A DNA stretch of 8,210 bases from Lachnospiraceae bacterium (GTDB lineage: Bacteria; Bacillota; Clostridia; Lachnospirales; Lachnospiraceae): assembly GCA_014804495.1 (NCBI GenBank), contig JAAUZS010000063.1, forward strand, positions 1 through 8,210, read 5' to 3'. The notes under the pieces were generated by a model. It searched no databases, was not told the DNA's origin, and worked only from the letters and a program-made list of their open reading frames with translations. The position numbers were made by a program, and so were the translations under genes. Positions within the stretch are counted from its first letter, which is position 1. Each line of letters starts with the position of its first letter. This document shows, in pieces, positions 1-5,475 of this stretch.

Positions 1-404
1 CATGCCGTTTCAAGTGAGAACAATATATAGACAGCAATTCCGATAAATATGTATTTTGATGCTATATATGCATTTTTATCAAGCGGCAGTACCCCTGTAA
101 ACTGTCTCGTTTTATTTTTTTCGTCATTTCTGCAGATTGCCGTCGTCCATGTAGATGGCAGCGCAATGCCACAGGCTATTAAAAGCATAGGTATCATTAC
201 CAGAAAAGAATCCCTAAGTTCTCCGACTGTCATCTCAACCAGTTCTCCTGCTTCATTTTCAACCATGCCAAATCCCATAACCGTGCTCACGTTTCCCGGA
301 AATACAAGCCTTAAGATAATAAATAACAGCGTAGCGCCAATCAGAATCCATACAATCCGTTTCCCATTGATCCCGATAAAATCTTTATATAACAGTCCTG
401 CCAT
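1..404 (-). CDS. ABC-2 type permease, second subunit (3' end outside window)
   Basis: Probable membrane subunit of the exporter encoded by this operon. The visible part is the first 134 residues and begins MAGLLYKDFIGINGKR. A hydrophobic segment at about residues 17-35 is followed by a soluble stretch with acidic residues, a second hydrophobic segment at about 72-90 (LVMIPMLLIACGIALP), and the start of a third at the window edge. It resembles the upstream permease: both start M-x-GLL-x-KDF and carry a conserved D-E-K after the second membrane segment, so the two are probably paralogues that form a heterodimer with two ATPase copies. The start is set by a TAATG overlap with the upstream stop (one shared base) and a G-rich ribosome site just before it, which implies translational coupling. 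The family (ABC-2 permease) is fairly sure; the substrate cannot be told. Confidence 0.85.
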   Translation of the reverse strand, partial: MAGLLYKDFIGINGKRIVWILIGATLLFIILRLVFPGNVSTVMGFGMVENEAGELVEMTVGELRDSFLVMIPMLLIACGIALPSTWTTAICRNDEKNKTRQFTGVLPLDKNAYIASKYIFIGIAVYILFSLETA

Positions 405-1171
405 TATGCCACCCCCCGCTTTCTTCCGGCAATATACACTGCCGCAAAATAACTTACGCCGGAAATGATGATTGCAGCTATAAGCAAAATATATGATTGA
501 TGAAAGATAAATTCTGTTGCCTGATCATATAGCTCTATAAGGGCATTGTCATTGACACCTGCTATAAAATCATTTAGTTTGCCAAAATTAGCGGCTGCAT
601 AGACTGCCACACCTATCAACAACGGAATCACACTTGCATATGTAATTTTTTTACTCCCCATTAAATAAGCCAATAAAATAAATATACTGATATACATCAA
701 TATCAGTGATGCAAAGGATACAATCACACTGCAAAACATTCCCAAAGAAATAATATCTGTCATTAACGATAAAATAACAGTCATCAATACATCAACCGCC
801 ACCCCTACGGCAATAAATAAATATGCAGCTATGAATCTACAAGCCACTTTTTTACCGACAGAAACAGGAAATGACGCAGCCACCTTATAAAAAGATGCCT
901 TTTCATCATCAGTAAACAAATTTACCACATCCGCAGTACACGCGAGCGGGATTAACATGAACATCAGCATCGCGCTTCTTGCAATCCGCATGACAGTAGT
1001 CTCGTTATACTGTTCAGACTCCATTACCTGTGCAAAACCGGCATGAATATTTCCAAAATTATAACTTAATACAAACATAACGGAAATCACAATAACCCCG
1101 ACAATGATAAATCCATAGTTGACCAGTTGCTTTTTCAGGCAGAAAAAATCTTTAATCAATAATCCCTTCAT
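404..1171 (-). CDS. ABC-2 type permease, first subunit
   Basis: A 255-residue integral membrane protein, likely one half of the transmembrane channel of an ABC exporter in the cytoplasmic membrane. Six hydrophobic segments are visible at about residues 17-37, 66-86, 113-136, 141-170, 176-196 and 226-248, and the protein ends in a short basic tail (GRKRGVA). This layout fits ABC-2 permeases found beside GntR/YtrA regulators. The ATG lies two bases after the ATPase stop, with AGGG a few bases upstream and still inside the ATPase gene, so translation is probably coupled. The gene ends in a one-base overlap with the next permease. Known relatives export peptides or antibiotics or respond to envelope stress. 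That role is inferred from context only, because nothing in the sequence identifies a substrate. Confidence 0.88.
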   Translation of the reverse strand: MKGLLIKDFFCLKKQLVNYGFIIVGVIVISVMFVLSYNFGNIHAGFAQVMESEQYNETTVMRIARSAMLMFMLIPLACTADVVNLFTDDEKASFYKVAASFPVSVGKKVACRFIAAYLFIAVGVAVDVLMTVILSLMTDIISLGMFCSVIVSFASLILMYISIFILLAYLMGSKKITYASVIPLLIGVAVYAAANFGKLNDFIAGVNDNALIELYDQATEFIFHQSYILLIAAIIISGVSYFAAVYIAGRKRGVA

Positions 1172-1173
1172 GC

Positions 1174-2067
1174 TTATCCCTGCCTTTCTGCTGCATTGAA
1201 TCCTTTTTCTCGGTTTACATAATATATCATAATCTCGTCAAGCCCTGCCGGCTCTACCACCATTTCCGGATATAGCATTTCTGCCGCTTTTCTGTCATTT
1301 ACCAAAACCTCGGCTCCAAGACTTGAAATATCCGCCGACACGATCAGTGATTCGCTTATATTCTTAAGTTCATCCTTTTTACAACGCAGAATCCCATGTT
1401 TTTCAAGTATTTCATCCTTATTTCCCTGCAGTACGATTTTACCGCCGTCAATGAATACGACCTCATCCGCCAGTTTTTCCAAATCTCCCGTAATATGGGA
1501 AGATAAAAGGATCGTATGGTCCTCCTTTACTACATATTCACGGAAAATTTGGAGCATCTCATTTCTTACGATAGGGTCCAGCCCGCTGGTAGGCTCGTCC
1601 ATAATGAGCAGCTTGGCCTCATGAGAAAGAGCCACGGCAATCTGAAGCTTCATTCTCATGCCGCGTGAAAAAGAACCGCAGGTTTTCTTAGTCGGAAGTG
1701 AAAAACGTTTTAAATAATCAAAATATTTTTCCTCATTCCAGTTTTTATATACATTTTTCATGATCGTATTAATCTGTCTGCCAGTCAAAAAATCATGAAA
1801 GCCCATTTCGTCAAAAACAACTCCAATGTCTTCGCGAAGCGTGGCCGAATCTTTATCTATGCTCTTTCCAAACAGATAAACTTCTCCACAGTCCCTGTTT
1901 ATGGCATCCAGAATAATTCGTATCGTAGTTGTCTTTCCTGCGCCGTTTTGCCCGATAAATCCGCATACAGAGCCCTCCGGTACGGCAAAGCTTATGTTAT
2001 CCAGTTTAAAATCACCATAATCCTTTGTCACACCTTTAATTTCAATTACATTTGCTGTCTCTTCCAT
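1174..2067 (-). CDS. ABC transporter ATP-binding protein
   Basis: A cytoplasmic ATPase that would drive the two permeases encoded downstream. Counted from the chosen start (297 residues), it has Walker A GQNGAGKTT at 39-47, a divergent signature SFSRGM at 132-137 in place of LSGGQ, Walker B LLIMDEPTSGLDP at about 153-165 and the switch histidine at 191 in LLSSHI. The segment after the nucleotide-binding domain (about 225-297) is typical of ABC-2 exporter ATPases of the YtrB/BcrA kind. I chose the ATG giving MEETANVIEIKG because relatives begin close to this motif and a GAAAGG lies 13 bases upstream. An ATG at 2079 (301 residues) and a TTG at 2094 (306 residues) are alternatives, but the first sits almost on the GAAAGG and the second has no ribosome site. 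The gene lies 94 bases after gntR. Confidence 0.93.
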   Translation of the reverse strand: MEETANVIEIKGVTKDYGDFKLDNISFAVPEGSVCGFIGQNGAGKTTTIRIILDAINRDCGEVYLFGKSIDKDSATLREDIGVVFDEMGFHDFLTGRQINTIMKNVYKNWNEEKYFDYLKRFSLPTKKTCGSFSRGMRMKLQIAVALSHEAKLLIMDEPTSGLDPIVRNEMLQIFREYVVKEDHTILLSSHITGDLEKLADEVVFIDGGKIVLQGNKDEILEKHGILRCKKDELKNISESLIVSADISSLGAEVLVNDRKAAEMLYPEMVVEPAGLDEIMIYYVNREKGFNAAERQG

Positions 2068-2095
2068 CTCAATAACCATGCCTTTCACAAACAAC

Positions 2096-2120
2096 GGATG
2101 TCACGCTTCGCGAGTCATCC
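2096..2120 (-). promoter_or_regulatory. Imperfect hairpin in the gntR-ABC spacer
   Basis: On the transcribed strand GGATG and CATCC form the base of a 25-base hairpin with two internal mismatches. The top is CGC-GAA-GCG, which contains GCGAAGC, a heptamer known to form an unusually stable mini-hairpin. It lies within the spacer between gntR and the ATPase gene, 29 bases before the chosen ATPase start. It could tune mRNA stability or ATPase translation, or be a weak protein-binding palindrome. There is no T-run after it, so it is not an intrinsic terminator. Its function is speculative. Confidence 0.35.
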
Positions 2121-2161
2121 TTATGTTAACTAAAATATACCCAGCAATTATCAATTCATGT

Positions 2162-2542
2162 TTATCCGTCTTTTTCCTCATATAGAAGCCTAAGCATCTC
2201 CTGTAATTCGTCAAGACCGACCTTTCCCACTACAGCCTTATCCACAGCTTTTTCAAGAAGTTCCTGAATGGCAAACATCATATTTTCCTTAACGATATCA
2301 CTGTTTATGCCTTTGACAAAACTACCTTTGCCTGTAACAGACACGATAAATCCGTCTCTTTCAAGATCTTCATAGGCTCGTTTTGTTGTGATAATGCTGA
2401 TTTTCAGTTCTTTAGCGAGTATTCTCATAGAGGGAAGCGCTTCCCCTTCATGCAGCTCACCTGTCATAATCTGCCTCTTAATCTGCTCTTCTATCTGCTC
2501 ATAAAGAGGTACGCCTGAGCTGTTGCTGATAATAATGTCCAT
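2162..2542 (-). CDS. GntR-family (YtrA-type) transcriptional regulator
   Basis: A 126-residue DNA-binding repressor, expected to control its own operon with the downstream ABC exporter. The winged helix-turn-helix covers about residues 11-77: VPLYEQIEEQIKRQI is the first helix, LPSMRILAKELKIS the helix-turn-helix entry, and FIVSVTGKGSFV the wing. Only about 50 residues follow, mostly helical, with no large effector domain. That short C-terminus defines the YtrA subfamily, whose members usually sit beside ABC transporter genes, as here. The start is fixed by AAGGA eight bases before the ATG. A longer in-frame reading up to 2629 would run through the promoter and is not credible. The gene is first in the operon and has a strong promoter with an overlapping palindrome. 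Confidence 0.93.
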   Translation of the reverse strand: MDIIISNSSGVPLYEQIEEQIKRQIMTGELHEGEALPSMRILAKELKISIITTKRAYEDLERDGFIVSVTGKGSFVKGINSDIVKENMMFAIQELLEKAVDKAVVGKVGLDELQEMLRLLYEEKDG

Positions 2543-2549
2543 ATGGTTT

Positions 2550-2554
2550 TCCTT
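2550..2554 (-). promoter_or_regulatory. Ribosome binding site of gntR
   Basis: AAGGA lies eight bases upstream of the ATG at 2542. It decides the start of the GntR gene against the longer in-frame reading, which would begin upstream of the promoter. Confidence 0.75.
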
Positions 2555-2569
2555 TTTTGTACATATTCG

Positions 2570-2600
2570 AATATTGTATATACTCACTATATACAATATT
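2570..2600 (-). promoter_or_regulatory. Probable GntR operator (perfect 13-bp inverted repeat)
   Basis: Two 13-base arms, AATATTGTATATA and TATATACAATATT, are perfect inverted copies separated by the five bases GTGAG. The left arm and spacer cover the -10 hexamer and the expected transcription start of the gntR promoter, so a bound dimer would block RNA polymerase. YtrA-type GntR proteins are known to bind palindromes at their own promoters. The identity of the bound protein is inferred from this placement, but the symmetry is directly visible. Confidence 0.85.
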
Positions 2601-2614
2601 ATTTTTGTTGTCAA
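2586..2614 (-). promoter_or_regulatory. Sigma-A-type promoter of the gntR-ABC operon
   Basis: A -35 TTGACA (2614-2609) is separated by 17 bases from a -10 TATAGT (2591-2586), which is one base from full consensus. The start would fall near 2579, inside the palindrome, leaving a leader of about 35-40 bases before the gntR ATG. This is the strongest promoter in the window on paper, consistent with an operon that is held off by repression rather than being intrinsically weak. Confidence 0.85.
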
Positions 2615-2642
2615 CAGTAAAATTATCACTCAACAGCAACGG

Positions 2643-2687
2643 TAAATAAAAGGGATATCAAAGAAATACACTTCCTTTGATACCCCT
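2643..2687 (-). terminator. Intrinsic terminator of upp
   Basis: Beginning 32 bases after the upp stop, AGGGGTATCAAAG pairs with CTTTGATATCCCT (13 pairs including one G-U), with an 11-base loop, followed by TTTTATTT. On the opposite strand there is no good T-run, so it acts mainly for upp and insulates the gntR operon. The arms are nearly identical to those of the tpiA terminator. Confidence 0.88.
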
Positions 2688-2718
2688 ATCTGCTGCTTTT
2701 ATTCACCATTTTTATTTA

Positions 2719-3348
2719 CTATTTTGTTCCAAAAATTCTGTCTCCTGCATCGCCCAGCCCTGGAACGATATATCCGTGCTCGTTTAGTTTTTCATCCAAC
2801 GCCCCTACGTATAAATCCACATCCGGATGAATCTCCTGCATTTTGGCAATACCTTCAGGAGCGGCTATAATACACATGAAATGGATTTTTTTGCAACCTC
2901 TTTCTTTCAGCATACGGATAGCCGCCGCCGAAGAGCCGCCTGTAGCAAGCATGGGATCTGTTACAAAAACTTCTCTTTCTGCACAATCTGCCGGAAGTTT
3001 GCAATAATATTCAACCGGTTCAAGAGTTTCAGGATCTCGATACAATCCGATATGCCCCACTTTGGCTGTCGGTATCAACTCCAAAACCCCGTCTACCATG
3101 CCCAGACCGGCGCGCAGAATGGGCACTATCGCCATCTTTTTACCACTCAGTTCTTTTACTGTGGTATTACAGATAGGAGTCTCAATTTCCACATCTTCGA
3201 GAGACAGGTTTCTGGTTGCTTCATAGCAGATGAGCATTGAGATTTCCTTAATTGTCTGACGAAAATCCTTTGTTCCTGTTTCAATTCGTCTGATATAGCC
3301 TATTTTATGCTGTATCAAAGGGTGTTCCATAATAAATACTTTAGACAT
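2719..3348 (-). CDS. upp: Uracil phosphoribosyltransferase
   Basis: Converts uracil and PRPP to UMP and pyrophosphate in pyrimidine salvage in the cytoplasm. The 209-residue length is exactly typical of the family. Visible motifs are PILRAGLGM at 76-84, the PRPP-binding loop [14 protein letters not shown] at 129-142, and the uracil-binding C-terminal segment [17 protein letters not shown] at 192-208. The N-terminus ([15 protein letters not shown]) is also family-typical, so the start is well placed. GGAG lies 11 bases upstream of it, a slightly long spacing. The gene has its own promoter and terminator and looks monocistronic. No PyrR-type attenuator is evident in the short leader. It appears intact, with no missing active-site residues. 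Confidence 0.98.
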   Translation of the reverse strand: MSKVFIMEHPLIQHKIGYIRRIETGTKDFRQTIKEISMLICYEATRNLSLEDVEIETPICNTTVKELSGKKMAIVPILRAGLGMVDGVLELIPTAKVGHIGLYRDPETLEPVEYYCKLPADCAEREVFVTDPMLATGGSSAAAIRMLKERGCKKIHFMCIIAAPEGIAKMQEIHPDVDLYVGALDEKLNEHGYIVPGLGDAGDRIFGTK

Positions 3349-3414
3349 AATATGCTTTTCTCCATTTATTCTAGTATATACATTCTTTCATATACGGTAT
3401 GGTATATTATATTA

Positions 3415-3443
3415 ATTATAGTGGGATTAGTGGAATAGTTCAA
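3415..3443 (-). promoter_or_regulatory. Promoter of upp
   Basis: A -10 box TATAAT (3420-3415), a perfect match, lies 17 bases after a -35-like TTGAAC (3443-3438). Transcription would start near 3408, giving a leader of about 60 bases. The leader carries a short dyad, ATATAC and GTATAT (3390-3407), of unknown meaning. Confidence 0.7.
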
Positions 3444-3485
3444 GAGTTATCTGGCTTGTTATATATGTATCAAAGTTAAAAAATT

Positions 3486-3716
3486 TTATTTACAAAGGCA
3501 ATATTCCTTCACATACTTTCCTGCAATCTCCCTTGACATTTCATATTTCTCCGCGCACTTTTCCGTAATGGAATCTGCGGTCAGTCCCAATTCCTGACAG
3601 GTCTGTATCAATATACGAATTCCCTGCTCTTTTTCTTGTTCTATCCCTTGTTCTATTCCTTTACTTATTCCTTCATCATATCCTTCCTGTCTCATATCCT
3701 CAAACGCTTTGCACAT
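3486..3716 (-). CDS. Candidate internal gene: short C-terminal Rpn product
   Basis: An in-frame ATG at codon 253 of the rpn gene is preceded by a purine-rich stretch (3736-3726) containing AAGG and GGGAG, ending nine bases before the ATG. That is as good a ribosome site as those of the normal genes here. Translation from it would give a 76-residue protein starting MCKAFEDM, made of the G-I repeat region and the C-terminal helices but lacking the nuclease core. In E. coli, rpn genes are reported to encode a short C-terminal protein from an internal start that inhibits the full-length nuclease. The purine run may instead simply reflect the Glu/Gly/Arg codons it encodes, so this is only a candidate. 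Confidence 0.33.
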   Translation of the reverse strand: MCKAFEDMRQEGYDEGISKGIEQGIEQEKEQGIRILIQTCQELGLTADSITEKCAEKYEMSREIAGKYVKEYCLCK

Positions 3717-4472
3717 ATCGTATCTCTCCCTTCCTTCTTCAACTGTCTTAAACTTCTCAGGTATCTTTATATTTGCCACTACCTCAAGCATGTCTCTGGT
3801 TTCTCTGTCTATATTGCTGTATGCCTCTTTGTTTTCTTCCATTATCTCTTTAAGCCTCTCCTTGTCCTTAGAGTACCTTAACGACTCAAACACTTGACGC
3901 AGTCCCGTACGGTACTCCTCAAATGTATCATGCTCCTGACAGTCATACAGGTTGAGCCTGTAGTTGGTAACATACTTCTTAAACTCTTCGTCTATGTCCA
4001 ATAAGTCATGCAGACATCTTGCTCCATCCCACGGATGTTCCCCTCCAAAATACACTACAAGCGTTATTATCGGCTCAAACTTTTCTTCTTTCTTCATCCC
4101 GGATAAGTATTCGTCTCTGTCTTTTAAATCATGCGCTTCTTCATGCGTATGCCTCTTTTGTTTCCACTGTTTATGATAACCGTTGCTTTCTGAAAGCATG
4201 TTCCTTAGCACCATCTGATAATCCACATAGTTCTGGTTCTCAATCGCTAAAATATGTATCTTATTACCCTTCCAGAAACGCACTTTATCTACAATTGTCT
4301 TAATATTTTTGGTTTCCGGCTTTCCGAACGTGCTTATTACCTGCGTTTCCTCCGGTTCCAATTCTTCCGGCTTTACTATTTGTCTTCCGTTAAACAATGC
4401 TCCGTTTATCTGGTCTGCAAATCTTCTGTTATCATCCAGATAATCAAACTGATAATCATCCTTTTTTCCCAT
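3486..4472 (-). CDS. Rpn family nuclease / PD-(D/E)XK transposase-like protein
   Basis: A 328-residue member of the Rpn (recombination-promoting nuclease, formerly transposase_31-like) group, which is common in Lachnospiraceae. The N-terminus has the family block RRFADQINGALFNGRQ at about 16-31. The nuclease core contains an acidic residue at 62, which I align with the first catalytic Asp, then HILAIENQNYVDYQMVLRNM with the E-x-Q active-site pair at E78 and Q80. ITLVVYFGGEHPWDG at about 136-150 matches the strand that follows. The C-terminal part is helical and charged, with a four-residue G-I repeat at about 263-286. E. coli relatives are DNA endonucleases linked to recombination and phage defence. 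A GGGAGG ribosome site seven bases before the ATG fixes the start. The gene has its own promoter and looks intact. Confidence 0.88.
   Translation of the reverse strand: MGKKDDYQFDYLDDNRRFADQINGALFNGRQIVKPEELEPEETQVISTFGKPETKNIKTIVDKVRFWKGNKIHILAIENQNYVDYQMVLRNMLSESNGYHKQWKQKRHTHEEAHDLKDRDEYLSGMKKEEKFEPIITLVVYFGGEHPWDGARCLHDLLDIDEEFKKYVTNYRLNLYDCQEHDTFEEYRTGLRQVFESLRYSKDKERLKEIMEENKEAYSNIDRETRDMLEVVANIKIPEKFKTVEEGRERYDMCKAFEDMRQEGYDEGISKGIEQGIEQEKEQGIRILIQTCQELGLTADSITEKCAEKYEMSREIAGKYVKEYCLCK
3635..3682 (-). repeat. Degenerate 12-bp tandem repeat inside rpn
   Basis: Four consecutive 12-base units on the plus strand: CTTGTTCTATCC, CTTGTTCTATTC, CTTTACTTATTC and CTTCATCATATC. The first two differ at one base. 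In the protein they encode a four-residue period (EGIS, KGIE, QGIE, QEKE) in the linker before the C-terminal helices. Such units can change in number by slippage without breaking the frame. Confidence 0.7.
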
Positions 4473-4481
4473 CAGTCTTCC

Positions 4482-4510
4482 TCCCTTATTTTATTTTTCC
4501 ATATAAGGGA
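4482..4510 (-). promoter_or_regulatory. Hairpin touching the rpn ribosome binding site
   Basis: UCCCUUAU and AUAAGGGA can form an eight-pair stem with a 13-base loop in the rpn leader. The 3' arm takes in the GGGA of the GGGAGG ribosome site, so folding would partly hide it. A translational control role is inferred. The stem is AT-rich and may be weak. Confidence 0.4.
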
Positions 4511-4574
4511 TTCATGTTGCATGATGTGTCATATAGATATATCAGAATTTCAGATTCCCAGATATGTTATTTCA

Positions 4575-4603
4575 AATATACCACAAATGATATAAACTGT
4601 AAA
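4575..4603 (-). promoter_or_regulatory. Promoter of rpn
   Basis: TTTACA (4603-4598) and TATATT (4580-4575) are separated by 17 bases, with TG one base upstream of the -10 box, an extended -10 element. The start would be near 4568, giving a leader of about 95 bases that contains the hairpin at the ribosome site. The promoter lies in the 196-base gap between the toxin and rpn genes, where I see no terminator, so some read-through from the toxin operon is possible. Confidence 0.7.
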
Positions 4604-4668
4604 GTAAAATATGTAAAATTATCAAAATCGCCGCAAAGCATAAATTAATGGTAAATCCATATAGAATA

Positions 4669-5016
4669 CTAATCGCCCCAGTAATCTTTTCCTTCTTCAG
4701 ATATACTGCTGATTCTAAACAACATCTGAAAGAAATCCTGCTTTTCATTCAAAATGCGAATGACTCTCACAGTATCCCCCTCAACTCTATAAAAAACGTA
4801 ATTCGGCTTTACAACCAAATAATGGTAATCCATTGGATATTCTATTAACTCCTCTAAACGAGGTCCTTCTTCGGGAAACGATTCTAATTGCTTGGTAGTT
4901 GACATAATCTCTTTGGTAGAGGCTTTTGCCCTGCTTTCGCTAAACTGCTTGGCAACATAAGTTTGTATTTCCTGTAAATCATCCAATGCTTTCGGTGCAT
5001 AAATCAGCTTCAGCAT
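4669..5016 (-). CDS. Type II toxin, RelE/ParE family
   Basis: A 115-residue basic-core toxin paired with the antitoxin encoded just upstream. The fold signature is visible: KLIYAPKALDDLQEIQTYVAKQF as the N-terminal strand and helices (3-25), then the strand series YHYLVVKPNYVFYRVEGD (64-81) and VRVIRILNEKQDFFQMLF (83-100), which matches the family pattern of a final strand ending in R-I-L-x-x-x-x-D-(F/Y). Family members either cleave ribosome-bound mRNA (RelE) or poison gyrase (ParE); which one applies cannot be decided here. The 15 residues after position 100 (to DYWGD) extend past the usual end. The ATG is one base after the antitoxin stop and has only a weak ribosome site, which suggests translational coupling and keeps toxin below antitoxin. 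Confidence 0.88.
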   Translation of the reverse strand: MLKLIYAPKALDDLQEIQTYVAKQFSESRAKASTKEIMSTTKQLESFPEEGPRLEELIEYPMDYHYLVVKPNYVFYRVEGDTVRVIRILNEKQDFFQMLFRISSISEEGKDYWGD

Positions 5017-5017
5017 A

Positions 5018-5263
5018 TCACAATCCCAATGCAGCCTCTACTTCATCCGCTGTCAACCAGCCTTTTTCTCTAGCAGACTGCTCTCCTTCTTGCAGTTTTG
5101 TCAAAAGCTGAATAGTCGCTTTTAACCGATCTAACTCATCAACATCTACAATAGCATATGCTCCCCGTCCATTTCGCGTCAGATACACCGGCTGGTTCAC
5201 CCTTACTTCTTTTAATACTTCTGTATAATTTCTCAAATCCGATATTGGCTTAATATTTGGCAT
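5018..5263 (-). CDS. Type II antitoxin, Phd/YefM family
   Basis: An 81-residue antitoxin that should bind and neutralise the downstream toxin and repress their shared promoter. The N-terminal DNA-binding and dimer domain is recognisable from IKPISDLRNYTEVLKEV (4-20), NQPVYLTRNGRGAYAIVDVDEL (23-44), the standard Phd/YefM pattern. The C-terminal tail, SAREKGWLTADEVEAALGL (63-81), is acidic and helical, as expected for the toxin-binding part. A strong AAAGGAG lies upstream of the ATG, although its spacing (13 bases) is long. The promoter and a dyad are directly upstream. The pair is complete and looks functional. Confidence 0.92.
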   Translation of the reverse strand: MPNIKPISDLRNYTEVLKEVRVNQPVYLTRNGRGAYAIVDVDELDRLKATIQLLTKLQEGEQSAREKGWLTADEVEAALGL

Positions 5264-5281
5264 AATTATTTATCATCTCCT

Positions 5282-5300
5282 TTGCACCTATTATATGCAA
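5282..5300 (-). promoter_or_regulatory. Possible antitoxin operator dyad
   Basis: TTGCA and TGCAA arms (five bases each) are separated by nine bases and enclose the -10 box of the antitoxin promoter. Phd/YefM antitoxins repress their own promoters through such short dyads. The arms are short enough for a chance match, so the call is tentative. Confidence 0.45.
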
Positions 5301-5318
5301 TCCATAGATAAATAGCAA
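5290..5318 (-). promoter_or_regulatory. Promoter of the antitoxin-toxin operon
   Basis: TTGCTA (5318-5313) and a perfect TATAAT (5295-5290) are separated by 17 bases. The start near 5283 would place the AAAGGAG ribosome site (5283-5277) at the very 5' end of the transcript. The promoter lies downstream of the tpiA terminator, so the pair should be transcribed independently of glycolysis genes. Confidence 0.68.
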
Positions 5319-5390
5319 GAAAATTAACGTGCGAATTTACAGCAAATTTACAGCCACAGGGTTACACTTCATTTTCGCTCTTGGCTTGTT

Positions 5391-5431
5391 AAAAAGGGAT
5401 ATCAAAGGATTTACTTTCCCTTGATACCCCT
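5391..5431 (-). terminator. Intrinsic terminator of the gap-pgk-tpiA operon
   Basis: It begins 45 bases after the tpiA stop. AGGGGTATCAAGGGAA pairs with a downstream arm ending CTTTGATATCCCT, giving about 14-15 pairs with two G-U, followed by a TTTTT run. The stem arms are nearly the same as those of the upp terminator at 2643-2687, while the loop differs. Confidence 0.88.
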
Positions 5432-5475
5432 ATTTTAATGCATTTCTCAACTATCAGATTTTTGTGGAAAACTTA

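Noticed and set aside
49..468. Plus-strand open frame over the permease genes
   Set aside because: It lies opposite two well-supported minus-strand genes, has no ribosome site or family resemblance, and no plus-strand promoter. The same applies to the other plus-strand frames in the window.
2092..2094. TTG start for the ABC ATPase
   Set aside because: There is no ribosome site at a usable distance. The ATG at 2067 starts close to the conserved IEIKG motif.
2099..2116. Five-codon leader peptide (ATG to TGA) in the gntR-ABC spacer
   Set aside because: It is very short, has no properly spaced ribosome site and shows no regulatory codon pattern. More likely chance within the hairpin.
2543..2629. 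N-terminal extension of the GntR protein
   Set aside because: The extension would be encoded by the promoter and palindrome, is hydrophobic and AT-driven, and the internal ATG at 2542 has a good ribosome site.
3349..3414. PyrR-type attenuator or riboswitch in the upp leader
   Set aside because: The leader is only about 60 bases and AT-rich, with no terminator/antiterminator pair and no recognisable PyrR-binding loop.
2690..5391. Composite mobile element bounded by the two similar hairpins
   Set aside because: Both hairpins are correctly placed functional terminators. No transposase of a known IS family, terminal inverted repeats or target-site duplication is visible, and upp is housekeeping.
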